From: Bradyrhizobium oligotrophicum S58
GTDB lineage: Bacteria; Pseudomonadota; Alphaproteobacteria; Rhizobiales; Xanthobacteraceae
Direction of reading: 5' to 3'
Length of the DNA stretch: 64,000 nucleotides
Assembly: GCF_000344805.1 (NCBI RefSeq)
Contig: NC_020453.1
Span: 868,001 to 932,000, forward strand
Positions 33,918 through 44,200 of the stretch are shown in pieces. Every line of letters begins with the position of its first letter. The stretch's first letter is position 1. The position numbers and the translations under genes were made by a program. The notes under the pieces were generated by a model. That model saw nothing but the letters and a program-made list of their open reading frames with translations, was not told the DNA's origin and did not search any database.

Positions 33918-34936
33918 GTTGCAAATACTCCACTGATCAAAAGGCTTTGCGCGATATCAATGTGAGTTGTCCGACACGCGCGGCTCAGGCAGGGGCGAGC
34001 AAATTCGTGAGTTCTTGGAGTTCACAGCGCCTTCAGCCTTGCCGAATATAGTCAATTTGCCGCAGTTCGAAGTTGGAAGGGCGCCAATGCTTCGGTGTGT
34101 GTTTCGGATATAGTGGCGTAGAAATAGGCCGGTGGGCCTTTTGCAACCATCTCGACTACAAGCAAGCTGGCGAGTTGACTTGCAGGGCGCGTCCGGACAC
34201 GATGGTGTTTCATTATTGCGTTGCTAGGGCGCGCGTGAAAAGCAGAAGCGGTCAGCCTAATGAGCGGTACGGCGTCGCTCGCCGGAGGCCCTCGCGATAG
34301 GGGCTGCCGCTTCGCGACATCGCTATCGCTGCCCCCAACGCGGGGGCCTTGTTAACCGGTCTCGTGACTGCACTCGGTCCCGGGTCCCGCAGCTGGTGCA
34401 GCGGCCGCTATGCTGACCCTCCTACGGGTGCCTTCTCTGCCTTCACCTCCGCTCCGGCTGATACTTAGAGCGATGCGTCCGATCCTCGATCCTGACCTGC
34501 TGCAGATCCTCAGGAGCTTGGCTGTGGACGCTTGGCCCGAAGAACACCGCACAAGAGCTCATCACTTTGTCGGATTCCGACAAAGTGAAGGGTCGAGGAA
34601 GGGGTTGCCCTCGCGGACATAGGGCCGCTTGGCTCCTGCATGATCCGCAGCTATCGCTCGCCGTCGGGGTCCCATCGGCAGCAAGGGGTACGGTCGCGAC
34701 CGGCCGTCAAGTTTCCGCCGCTGGCAGAATTGCGCTGGGACGCACGGTTGAAGTCCGGCTCTGGCCCATTTCGAAGTTTCCGATCCGGGCTGAGGACGTC
34801 CGCTTGCGGAGCGGAACTGGAGGAGGATCGGCCATGGTTGTTGCGATGCAGAGCGCTTGGACATAAAACTATCGCGGCAAGCTCGTATGCAGCGCCAACG
34901 GCGGCACGCTCTTCCCCAGCATCCGGTACCTGCCGC
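33918..34936. other. Gene-poor stretch with decayed sequence and one strong hairpin
   Basis: About 1 kb without a supported gene. It holds a perfect 11-bp hairpin, CACTTTGTCGG-ATT-CCGACAAAGTG, at 34563-34587, with no T run after it. At 34490-34545 is a coding-like scrap (LLQILRSLAVDAWPEE), which recurs near 41031 (LQILRTLAVDARPKE) and must be the remnant of some lost repeated gene. Confidence 0.5.
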
Positions 34937-35446
34937 ATGACCAAAGCGCGCGCCGTCCCCATGCCCAGCAACAGCGTGCTTGCGCCGCTCTACGCGGGCG
35001 CGGACCTTTTGGACGCCTTTGCAATCCAACTGCCGCCGGCGGCCAGCGATGATCTCGAGGTGCTGGCACGCGCCGCGCTCGAGCGACAGGCATGGTGGAT
35101 TCGCGCGCTCACTCGTATCCGTGATGTGGTGATGGCAACAGTCGGCATCAAATCGTCGCACGCTGTTGGTCTTGCCGCAGCGGCGCGTGGGCCGGTCATC
35201 GGCTTCTTCCCGGTACTGTCAAAGAGCGCGACGGAGTTGGTCGTGGGCGCGGATGACCGGCATCTCGACTTCCGCGTCACCATCCAACTTCTCGCCGGCG
35301 CGGCGAATGGGCGCGAGCTGGTCGCGGGTACCGTGGTACATTGCCACAACCCGCTGGGGCGCATCTATCTTACAGCGATAGCACCGTTTCATCGTGTGAT
35401 TGTGCGGGCCAGTCTAGAACAGGCGGCAAGAGCAACGAAGATTTAA
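34937..35446 (+). CDS. DUF2867 domain-containing protein
   Basis: 169 residues from ATG 34937 (MTKARAVPMPSNSVLAPLYA). The DUF2867 pattern is visible: AGADLLDAFAIQLPP, VGIKSSHAVGL, GFFPVLSKSATELVVGADDRHLDFRVTI, and GTVVHCHNPLGRIYL then PFHRVIVRASLEQA. Function unknown; relatives are SRPBCC-like. Open frame continues upstream but into decayed sequence, so this ATG is preferred. Confidence 0.75.
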   Translation: MTKARAVPMPSNSVLAPLYAGADLLDAFAIQLPPAASDDLEVLARAALERQAWWIRALTRIRDVVMATVGIKSSHAVGLAAAARGPVIGFFPVLSKSATELVVGADDRHLDFRVTIQLLAGAANGRELVAGTVVHCHNPLGRIYLTAIAPFHRVIVRASLEQAARATKI

Positions 35447-35680
35447 GCGCCCTTTGCTGGTCGCGACTGGCCTTACCTGGCGACGAACGAGTCCGCTTCT
35501 GACCCGCAGCGGACAGTCCGCCCGCCTAGACCGACCGCACGACCCCCTGACGTAATTTGCACGTCAAGATCAAGAGTGCGGCAAAACGGCGCAATCCTGG
35601 GTAGACATTTTGACGCAGGTACGGTAATCCGTTAAGAAATCGACATTCTGATACCGACTTAATGCATTGAGGAATGCTTA

Positions 35681-36067
35681 GTGATTGACCGGCGGGATGA
35701 GTTGGAAGCTCTGCTGAAGCATGAGCGCCTCCAAAAGGTCCAAAATTATACTGCTCGAGGAAGACGGTTCCAGCTTTTGCCCGACACCGATTTGGTGAAC
35801 TTCTGGGTGCTGACGATGAACCTTTGGGCGAATGGTTCAGGTGAATTCAAGTCGCAAGACCTGGATGATTGCCAATCTGAGATGATGCTGAGACGGATCG
35901 ACCCACCTTTCGATCGCGTGAGCCATGTATGGGAACGTGTCGCTCAGAGAGCTGAGTTCCATCTCAACCTAATTGATAATGATCCGAAAGCTCGGGCTGT
36001 TGCGGAAGCATTGTTGGAAGAACAGCTGAAGAGTCTCCGCCAGCAAGTTGGCCGCCCAAAGCATTAG
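35681..36067 (+). CDS. Hypothetical protein
   Basis: 128 residues from GTG 35681, with GAGGA eight bases upstream. Highly charged, mostly helical sequence (RDELEALLKHERLQKVQ, RAVAEALLEEQLKSLRQQ), no membrane segment or known motif. Composition is clearly less GC-rich than the chromosome to the left, fitting the acquired island. Not recognised. Confidence 0.6.
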   Translation: MIDRRDELEALLKHERLQKVQNYTARGRRFQLLPDTDLVNFWVLTMNLWANGSGEFKSQDLDDCQSEMMLRRIDPPFDRVSHVWERVAQRAEFHLNLIDNDPKARAVAEALLEEQLKSLRQQVGRPKH

Positions 36068-36387
36068 CGAGCGGAACGCCTGTTGCCGCGCTTCTTCGTA
36101 CTGCGGGAAAACACTCTTACGGCGACGTCGCTTGTTGGCCCATGGCTGCCGACCCTCTATGTCCGCGCTGACGGTCGCAACCAGAGGTAACCCGGACATA
36201 GTGATCCAGCTCTATTCGATCGTGAATACCAGCAGCCCTCCACGTCCGTAATGGGCCACAAGCTGACCTCGCCTAGTCAGCTCAAGAGCTGGCTTTTGGT
36301 CAGAAGGAGGCACTTGAGGTGTCAGACCGGCCGGAAAATGCTAGATGCTTGTGAGCAATAATTTGAGGCGAATCCGGATCAACGGCG
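36068..36387. other. Intergenic stretch with repeat fragments
   Basis: 320 bp without a gene. It contains TTGGCCCATGGCTGCCGACC and TATGTCCGCGCTGACGGTCG, fragments of the repeat family also seen at 37822 and 39421. Confidence 0.4.
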
Positions 36388-36762
36388 ATGACATCGAACC
36401 GTGAGGACCTAATTTCAAAGTTAGGGGTCGGAGATATGTTTCATGCATCGTTTCCAAACGAAGCAAAGCGAATATGTATCGTGACATCGTTGAGCCATAG
36501 GACGTTGAGCGCAAGAGCGATCACGACCCAGGAGAATTTTGATTTCGATCGAATTTCGGGGCAAGCCAAGTCACTAGAGGGGGCAATTTGCACAATAGAC
36601 TCGGTTTATTGCCTTTCTGCGGAGACGCAAGGTGTTTTACTAGAGATTGATCGACGCTATGGCGGGGAGCAAGGCTCCGACGGCATTCCGCTTAGCAGTA
36701 TCGAGCGACGAGCGCTAATCGATGCGGGCGCAGCGTTTTCGTCGAATCCGTTACCTTCATAA
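36388..36762 (+). CDS. Hypothetical protein
   Basis: 124 residues from ATG 36388 (MTSNREDLISKLGVGDMFHA). Mixed alpha/beta composition, one Cys pair (ICIV, AICTIDSVYC), no recognised motif. AT-richer than chromosomal genes. The frame is clean and the residue usage plausible, but there is no strong ribosome-binding site, so the call is moderate. Confidence 0.5.
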   Translation: MTSNREDLISKLGVGDMFHASFPNEAKRICIVTSLSHRTLSARAITTQENFDFDRISGQAKSLEGAICTIDSVYCLSAETQGVLLEIDRRYGGEQGSDGIPLSSIERRALIDAGAAFSSNPLPS

Positions 36763-36997
36763 ACAACTCCACCGGCCTTCCCGCCCGGAAGAAAGCGGCA
36801 ACTTGTAAAGGCACCATTGCGATGTTGGCTTGGAGTCTTGGCTGTGTGAAAACGCCAAGACGCTTGGGTGCAATAGAACAAGTGGTCCGTCCAGGGCCGA
36901 TCTACGGCTCATGCACGCAAGCGATTTCAACTTAGACGGCCAACTGAAGAACGCGATTCTACCCGTCGTTCGTCTCCTCGCGTTCTTACACAGCCAG

Positions 36998-37205
36998 GGT
37001 CAAAAGCAGCCATTCGGTCCCGTCGTGGGTTACTTCCGGTTGATCCCCGGGAGCGGACATCGCCCACGCGACCGGAAGGTCCGAGATGGTCTTTTCACAC
37101 GGCCTTGGTCAAAAAGCAGCCGTTTGGGCCTCGAACGACCGCTTCCGGTTGAGGTCCGCAAGCGGACATCTCGGCGCCCATCGGAATGTCCGGAACGGGC
37201 CAATA
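36998..37205. repeat. Degenerate tandem repeat, two ~109-bp units
   Basis: Unit 1 starts GGTCAAAAGCAGCCATTCGG at 36998; unit 2 starts GGTCAAAAAGCAGCCGTTTG at 37107. Both continue with CTTCCGGTTGA, then GAGCGGACATC or CAAGCGGACATC. Related fragments at 35487, 37624, 40236 and 40900 suggest one dispersed island repeat family (GTCCGCTTnTGACC type). Confidence 0.6.
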
Positions 37206-37253
37206 GGAGACATCGCGCGCCTGCGCCGATATAAGCGCGCTCCTCGGAACCAC

Positions 37254-37574
37254 ATGTCAGATCCGGTCAGCACGATCTTCGAGAAGGCCTCGGTCAAGCA
37301 GGGAACTGAAATGACAGAAGCGATTTTGAGCATAGATGCGTTCATAGAAGGCAACAATCAACGGGCGCCTCTGCAGATCATAGTATTTGCTCCCGAGCGG
37401 ACAGATCAGTCAGAATACGCCTGCCTGGTTCGTGCACCGTCACTCCTTGGGCCAGACAAATTGATTTACGGGATCGATCAAGAACAGGCCAAGTCTCTGG
37501 CTATCGGGTTCGTGAAGCGCTTACTGAAGGACAAGCGGCTTGTTGATGGCAGCGGAAAAGCCCTGAAATTCTGA
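37254..37574 (+). CDS. Hypothetical protein (possibly DUF6968-like)
   Basis: 106 residues from ATG 37254 (MSDPVSTIFEKASVKQGTEM); an internal ATG at 37311 would give 87. Seen: LQIIVFAPERTDQSEYACLV, then LIYGIDQEQAKSLAIGFVKR. The layout, a beta-rich front with one helix at the end, recalls short rhizobial proteins of unknown function; the family assignment is tentative. It follows directly on the tandem repeat. Confidence 0.55.
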   Translation: MSDPVSTIFEKASVKQGTEMTEAILSIDAFIEGNNQRAPLQIIVFAPERTDQSEYACLVRAPSLLGPDKLIYGIDQEQAKSLAIGFVKRLLKDKRLVDGSGKALKF

Positions 37575-37997
37575 CAGCCCAAGGCTATTTCGAAACCAAA
37601 AGTAAACGCAAGGCTTAGGGCCGCTGTGGGTCAAAATGCGAAAATCCGACCTGAGCAATTCTGGCCCGTTGACCACCCCAGAGCGGACCTCGACGCGACC
37701 GCTCGCCACTTCGCTGATGGGGAAGAAGCAGCCGTCGATGCACCCCACCCGGAAGGTCGGCTATGGGCGAATTGCGGACGTGGCGGGGTCGCCCAACCGT
37801 GCCGTGAATGGGCCTGGAGCCTGCCGACTTGCGGCGCTGCATCAAGTCGGCAACTATCGCAGGTACACCGGCCGTGACGCTAGCTCGTTCGGGAAAGCAG
37901 CTCGTGACCCAGAGCGGACCTCCACCAAGCGCCAGCCGCCCGCTCTTTGGGCGTCAAGGCGTGGGCTTGGTCGCGGATCGCTTTCGGCACAGTAGGT
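37575..37997. other. Intergenic repeat-rich stretch
   Basis: 423 bp without a gene. TGCCGACTT at 37822 pairs with AAGTCGGCA at 37844, and the next 70 bases (TACACCGGCCGTGACGC, TTCGGGAAAG) match 39465-39515, so a diverged copy of the repeat at 39421 lies here. Confidence 0.45.
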
Positions 37998-39142
37998 CTA
38001 CTCGATGGCCCATATTTGCGGCGACAGCAGCTCGGCCGGCGGCTTGATCTCGTCGATCGTGATGGGATGCCGCGTAATGTGGATCGCGGTCCACTCCGAG
38101 GTAAGGGAGTTGTCGCAGAAATGCCTCTCCTTTAGCGCGATGCCATCTTTCGTAAGGCATGAAGAGGTACGGCCACCAGCCATTGCGGGCATCAAGTCAA
38201 ACCAGCGACAGTTCTCGCCGAGCACTGTATCGGTCCGGTCCGGGATCAGTGGTCGAGGAAGCGCTGCCCAAAAATGTGCGTCAATTCTTTCCTGCTCGGC
38301 GGGGGTGCGCACCCTTATGTCTATCCACAGACTCTGTCGCGCGCCGGAGTCATCAGTCTCATAGGTGGACCTTACTTGCCCGAAATCGTGTATGACATGG
38401 ATCGTTCGCAGCTTGCCGGTGGTTTCCTCGGTGAACTCCCACGGGCCATGTCGGCGCACGGTGCGAATGACCTCTCTCCCGGGCGGCGACATGGTCTGCT
38501 CCATGACGAGTTCGTAGTCCGACTTTTCCGGCGCGATTAGCGGCAGCGTATCGCGGTCGTCGGGCCAATTCAGTGCAAAGACAGATCTCGGTGGACGTGC
38601 GTCTTCCGTCGACACCGGCCGTCGCTCGATCTGCGTCGCCTCGGCTGATGAAGTAACTTCGCGCGTGCTCGACTTCAGCGACTTCTGCCAAAGCTCGATG
38701 CCGTCGTCGCTGACGCAGCTCAAATGTACGGGTATGTCCCCCGTGGTCCGCGATACCTCCCAGACCGTGCAGCTTTCGCCGAGATGGATCTGTCGTTCGC
38801 CGGTGTTACGCGGCGCATATTCGGTGTCGGACGAGCGATACGGCCCACGCAAGAACGATCGGCCGTAAGCGTCGACCAATATCGTTCCAACGTTGGTCAA
38901 GTAATATGCCACTGCCCCATACGACCAGTTCGCCGATAAATCCGCGGTCACGGCAGCCCGGGTCCAGTCGCCGTGATGGAGTATGATCTTGCTGCCCTTG
39001 CGGTACGATTCATGGGTCGCCATCGTCATAGCGTAGTCGGGGGGATCACGCCGGGTGGCGTGAACGGCCCTTGAGCGGCAGCTGTGGTGGCGAGGAGGCA
39101 GAAGATTGCTGGCAACAGTAACCGCAAGGCGTGCTCCCTCAT
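37998..39142 (-). pseudogene. Secreted hypothetical protein, signal peptide out of frame
   Basis: From ATG 39142 the frame reads MREHALRLLLPAIFCLLATT then AAAQGPF, a good Sec signal peptide, but soon stops. The 340-residue body lies in the next frame (ATHESYRKGSKIILHHGDWT ... to 37998). The break coincides with a run of six C (39039-39044); a seventh would join them as GVIPPDYAMTMATHESY. The span 1145 nt lacks one base of a multiple of three. The mature part has paired Cys (GESCTVWE...LSCVSDDG; GENCRWFD...TSSCLTKDG), fitting an exported protein with a two-fold repeat. Function unknown. Confidence 0.65.
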
Positions 39143-39420
39143 GCATTGTAGCTACTCTACTTGTAGCGCGAATCGGCTTCGTAGCCGCAATGAAATCTTG
39201 GTTTGTCAGCGTTTCATTACAGTACAGTTCACTGAACTGCTGGTGTTCGTGTTAATGCTTTCCCGGCCGGAGCGTTGAGTCCCGCTGCCCCCAAGCATAA
39301 ATCGGCTCGGCCGAAGCGGCTGACTCTACTTTCCGTTGACGGTTGCGGCTTCAGGCCAGTCTTCGCAGCAAGTAGAGCTTTGCGCCTTTCCTCGACGTAT
39401 CGGGTGGCCGCTTTTGGCCC

Positions 39421-39515
39421 ATGGCTGCCGACTTGCGGCACTGCGGCAAGTCGGCAGTTATCTGGGATACACCGACCGTGGCGCCGACCCGTTTCGGAAG
39501 GACAACCCATGGCCC
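39421..39515. repeat. Island repeat with 11-bp hairpin
   Basis: TGCCGACTTGC at 39426-39436 pairs perfectly with GCAAGTCGGCA at 39446-39456. The unit continues with GATACACCGACCGTGGCGCC and is shared with 37822-37925. The surrounding stretch 39143-39666 has no supported gene. Confidence 0.55.
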
Positions 39516-39666
39516 GGCAGAGAGAGCCGTCAGGGCCGTGCCATGTCGGTTATTCGAGGTTGTGCAGAAGAACTTTGCTCGGCATGAGATTTTCAGTCTT
39601 TGACCCATTGCTGACCTTGAGAAGTCTTGGCATCGTGTCGCGATTACTACCGATCAGGGTGCGAAT

Positions 39667-40114
39667 ATGCGTACATTGAAGATCACGGGACTCGGCGCGC
39701 TTTACTTGATTGCTGGTTGTCTTTTATTCGACCGGGCAGAGGCCTGCGCGGTGGCGGGCGCACAGACTGGCGTGCTCTTTGACCATATTCCTGAGGAAGT
39801 CGATGCGCCCGTCAGCGTAGAGGTGACGATCGTCGGCATTGAGGCCGATATCAGTTCTCAGAAATACGGCCGGTTGGCTGTGATGGATGCTCGGGTCGAA
39901 AGGGTTGTCAAGGGAACACTCGATCTTCACGCGTTGAAGGTTGTTACGTCCATCAGCACCTGTACCCGAATTGGCGTCGGACACGGTTTCGTTGCCGGTG
40001 CGATTGATCACGATGCCCGGATCGGCCTTGAGCTGATTGCAATACAGCGACCCTCTCAAACCCTACTGCAAAGGCGATGAACTCGACCCGGCTTATCAAA
40101 ATGTGCTTCGGTGA
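39667..40114 (+). pseudogene. Secreted hypothetical protein, C-terminus frameshifted
   Basis: Begins MRTLKITGLGALYLIAGCLL, a signal peptide or lipoprotein-like leader ending near RAEACA. The frame stops at 40080, but the neighbouring frame continues sensibly with YSDPLKPYCKGDELDPAYQN to a stop at 40114. Removing one base near 40041 rejoins them into 148 residues and leaves the span a multiple of three. The body DAPVSVEVTIVGIEADISSQ suggests a beta-rich periplasmic protein of unknown role. If the shift is not real the encoded product is 137 residues. Confidence 0.55.
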
Positions 40115-40448
40115 GGTAGAGCGGGCCGCAGGTTGCAATGCGCAATGTCAGCAATTGGCCCGATGGCGAAGTCCGGGTTGGCTCAGATATGGTCAGTGAT
40201 CGGGGCACACCGGAAGTGACAGGGCGCCTTTCAAACCGGCGCTTCTGACCCGCAACGGGCATCAATGGCCTTGACCCGGTGCGGCATACCTTTGGTTTGA
40301 TAGTGTTCTCTCAGGGGCGCGTCGTTTGCGTCCAGCAACGACCTCGGGCGGTCGATCCGGCGCGAGGCTGAAATGGTGACGGTCCTATTGGAACTCCCCC
40401 CTTCGTGATAGGCAAGGCATCAGGCAACAAAGGAGAGGACCGAGCCGT
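40115..40448. other. Intergenic stretch
   Basis: 334 bp without a supported gene. It includes a GCGCTTCTGACCCGCAACGG fragment of the dispersed island repeat (compare 35497). Confidence 0.4.
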
Positions 40449-40751
40449 ATGATCAGCCTAATAAATGTCTTCACGGTAGATCCAGCCAACCAGAACCGGC
40501 TCCTCGATTTGCTTGCGCGCGCGACCGATGAATTCGTTAGCCGGGCACCTGGCTTTGTTTCCTCGACCCTTCATCGGAGCCTCGACGGCACGAAGGTGAC
40601 CATGTATGCGCAGTGGCGCAGCGTGGAAGACTATGAGTCCATGCGCCAGGATCCTGGACCGCTACCCTTTCTCGAAGAGGCGCTCACGATCGCGAAATTT
40701 GAGCCGGGCATGTACGAGGTCGTGCGCACATTCTCGCCCATTGATAGGTAG
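40449..40751 (+). CDS. Antibiotic biosynthesis monooxygenase (ABM) domain protein
   Basis: 100 residues starting MISLINVFTVDPANQNRLLD. The ABM dimeric alpha/beta-barrel pattern is clear: NVFTVDPANQNRLLDLL, PGFVSSTLHRSLDGTKVTMY and AQWRSVEDYESMRQ. Members are cofactor-free monooxygenases or quinone-modifying enzymes; the substrate is unknown. AAAGGAGAGG lies about 10 bases before the ATG. It stands alone. Confidence 0.85.
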   Translation: MISLINVFTVDPANQNRLLDLLARATDEFVSRAPGFVSSTLHRSLDGTKVTMYAQWRSVEDYESMRQDPGPLPFLEEALTIAKFEPGMYEVVRTFSPIDR

Positions 40752-41247
40752 GCCTCGCCCCCGCGCGCGAATCGAACTTCCGCTGTTGGCCCATCTCGGA
40801 CCTTCCGGTCAGCGCGGGTGGTGTCCGATCCCGAGGTCAAATGGCGGGGTAAGCATTAGCGGGGACGAAAGGCCGCTTTTGACACGAAGCCGAAGAGCGA
40901 CGCGTCCGCTTCTAGCTCAACATTCCTGCTCACCAGCAGAAAAGTGGTGAAACGGATCGTCTTTTTTTGAGCCAAGATGGACAGGTTGTCAGTGAATGTC
41001 CAATCAGCGGAAAATTGCCAGCCTGACGCACTGCAGATCCTGAGGACATTGGCTGTAGACGCTCGGCCTAAAGAGTGAACACCTCACGTTACGCGATGAT
41101 GCCGCCCGGTGACACATCCAACCTCGAGTTTGATGCCGCAATGCTAATCCAGATCTTGGGGTGCCCTTGATCGAACGAATCCGCTAGTCGTCGTCAGATG
41201 CGCCGGCTTTCCTCCCGGCGGCCTCAATAACACGCGAGCCGATATCT
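40752..41247. other. Intergenic stretch with repeat fragments
   Basis: About 500 bp without a supported gene. It contains island-repeat fragments (CGCTGTTGGCCCATCTCGGA, GTGTCCGATCCCGAGGTC) and the LQILRTLAVDARPKE scrap at 41030-41078 that is paired with the one near 34496. The promoter for the helicase gene should be near the right end. Confidence 0.4.
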
Positions 41248-44200
41248 TTGCCCTCTGCCCTTCGTACGTCCCGCAGCTCGGTGCAGCGGAAAGCGACTTC
41301 ACCAAAGCAATCTGCCGCACCAAAGAAGCTGGCTCCGCGCAAGAAGATGTTGGGCGCGCCTAAGAAGGCAGCGGTCGCGAGGTTTGCCGTGTCCTCCGCA
41401 TCGCCTCTAGGACTCTTGGCGCTGCATCTCGTGGTGCAGTGGCAAGAATCCGGTCGAGGCGGTCTCGTGTTTCTCGCCGAGAATGAGCGTAGGGCCGAGC
41501 GCTTGGCCTCCATCATTCAGGCTCTCAAGCCGACTTGCGATGTGCTCGTCTATCCTCGACTGAACACCCTGCCATTCGATGTGCTCGAGCCGTCACGTGA
41601 CATTGCTGGCAGGCGGAGTTCCGCGTTGAGGCGCCTTGCGGTTGCGAAGAAGTCGATTCTGCTCATCACCACGGCAGAAGCGATGATGGAACGGTTGCCC
41701 CTCACGGCTCATTGGCCGCGTGTTGGCATGTTGCTTAGGATCGGCGACGCCTATTCCGAACAGCATCTTGAGGCTCGCTTTGAGAGCCTTGGTTACGACC
41801 TGGACGACAGCCCAGACTATCCGGGCGGGGCGCTGTTTCACGGCAACACCTTCGAGATCTTTCCGGCCGGTGCGCTTGCTCCGTATAGGGTCGAGCACGC
41901 CGGAGCCAGGATACGGCGGATCGCAAGCTTCAAACCCCAGGATCAGGAAGTGATCTCCGAGGTGAAGGAGCTTCAGATTGATCCTATGTCCGAGCGGCTT
42001 GCGTTAAAGGAACGGGCTCGGAACAGGTCCGATCTTTTTGAGTACTGCGCGCGGGCGAAGTGGATCGCAGATGCCGACGTGCCCAAGCATGCGGACACAT
42101 GGCTGAGCACGATCGAGGATGCGGCTCCCCGCGCCGAGCGTGATCGTGCGTATGTGAGCCGTCGCGAATGGGACCAGGCGGCGAAGCGGATCGCTCTGCT
42201 GTCGCCGACGGCGCCATACCGGTCGACGCCGGAGTTCTTCAAGGAGGCCACGCCGCGAAAGGCGCTGCGCGCCTTCATCGAGGAAGCCCGGCGCGGTGAT
42301 GCGCGCCTCGTGTTTGCCGCAGCGGTCGAGTCGGATCTGCGGCTCATGGCCGCAATGAGCGGTGTCAAAGCCGAACCTGCCGACGATTGGGCGCAGGCAA
42401 TCGCGAGAGGAAGGCGGGACGCCGCCTTGCTGGCCGGCTTCGACGCCGGCTTCGTCATTCCCGGACGGAAGCCAATTGTTGTCATCACCGCGTCCGACGT
42501 TCTCGGCAGCAGGGCACATCAGCCGCAGCCGGCGAACTGGGCCTGGTCGCCGGGCTTCGATGCCGTCGATCTTCCCGAGCTTGGATCGGTGGTCGTTCAT
42601 CTGCAGCGTGGATTGGCCCGGCTTGGCGGATTGCGGTCAATGGGCACAGCCGGTGTCTCCGCGCGGGAAATGGTTCGGCTGGTGTTCGCCGGCAATGACG
42701 CGGTCCTCGTGCCTCTTGCGGAATTGGCCCTGACCTGGCCGTACGCGGCTGAACTCGGCGACACCTCGCTCGACAAGGCCGATGGCAGCTCATGGCGGCC
42801 ACGGCGGGCCGCCGCCGAGACCGAGATCCATGTCGTCGCCAAGGAGCTCGCCAAGCAGAGGAGCCAGCGCCGGCGGCGGCCGGCCCCGAAGCTCGTGCCG
42901 CGGCCGGCGAGCTACGAGCAATTCGTCGCGCGCTTTCCGTATTTCACCACCCCGGACCAGGCGCAGGCCATCCGTGAGGTTCTGGACGATCTTGCATCTG
43001 GGCACCCGATGGACCGCATCGTCTGCGGTGACGTCGGCTTCGGCAAGACCGAGGTGGCGTTGCGCGCCGCCGCGGCCACTGTTCTGGCGGGAAAGCAGGT
43101 CGCGATCGTCGTCCCGACGACGGTGCTGGCACGACAGCATGTCGAGACGTTCCGCAAGCGCTTTGCGGCGCTCGGCATCGAGGTCGGAAATCTGTCGCGG
43201 GTCGCGTCGACGGCCGAGGCGCGCAAGGTGCGAGACGGCTTGAAGAGCGGGGAGCTCAAGGTCGTCGTTGGGACGCTTTCGCTGGCATCGAAGGAGATCA
43301 AGTTTGCCGATCTGGGGCTCGTCATCGTCGACGAAGAGCAGCATTTCGGGGCAGCTGACAAAACCATGCTGTCGGGCCTCAACAAGAACGGTCATCGGCT
43401 CTGGATGAGTGCGACGCCGATTCCGCGTACCCTTGCGGCCGGCTTGACGGGCTTGCGGGATCTCAGCGTCATTGCAACGCCTCCGGTTCATCGTGTTCCG
43501 GTCGTGACAAAAGTGGCGCCGCTGTCGGACATCGCGATTGCGGCTGCCCTGGTCCGCGAGCACCGACGAAATGGCCAGAGCTTTGTAGTCTGCCCGAGGA
43601 TTCAGGATCTGGATCCCATGCTCACTCGAATTCACACGCAGGCGCCTGAACTGCGGATCATTTCGCTTCACGGCAAGCTGTCCGCCGAGGAGATCGACGA
43701 AAGGCTGATGGCCTTCGTCGAAGGCGAAGCGGACGTCTTGCTCGCGACCAACATCGTGGAAAGCGGTCTCGACATCCCGCGAGCCAACACCATCGTCGTG
43801 TGCTGGCCGGAAAGATTTGGCCTCGCGCAATTGCATCAGCTCCGCGGCCGGGTTGGGCGTGGCGGCATTCGTGCATTTGCGCATTTTTTGACGGACGGCA
43901 GCTCCGGCCGGTCGGAAAAGCGCCTGTCTGTTCTGGAGGAGCTGAACCGTCCCGGCGCAGGCTTTGCGATCAGCGCCCGCGATCTCGATCTCCGCGGCGG
44001 CGGAGACATGCTCTCGGATCGTCAGTCCGGTCATGTTCAGGTGTTCGGCCCGACTCTCTACGGCCATCTTTTGACCCTGGCTCTCGAGGGCGATCGAGAC
44101 GGGATGTCCGCTCTCTGGATTCCGGAGCTGAACCTGCCGATCTCGGAGCTTCTTCCCTCGGATTACGTGCAGTCCGAGGCAGTCAGGCTTGAGATCTACG

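Noticed and set aside
36998..37205. Possible CRISPR or variable-repeat gene at the 109-bp tandem units
   Set aside because: Only two diverged units, with no constant repeat/variable spacer pattern and no coding frame through both.
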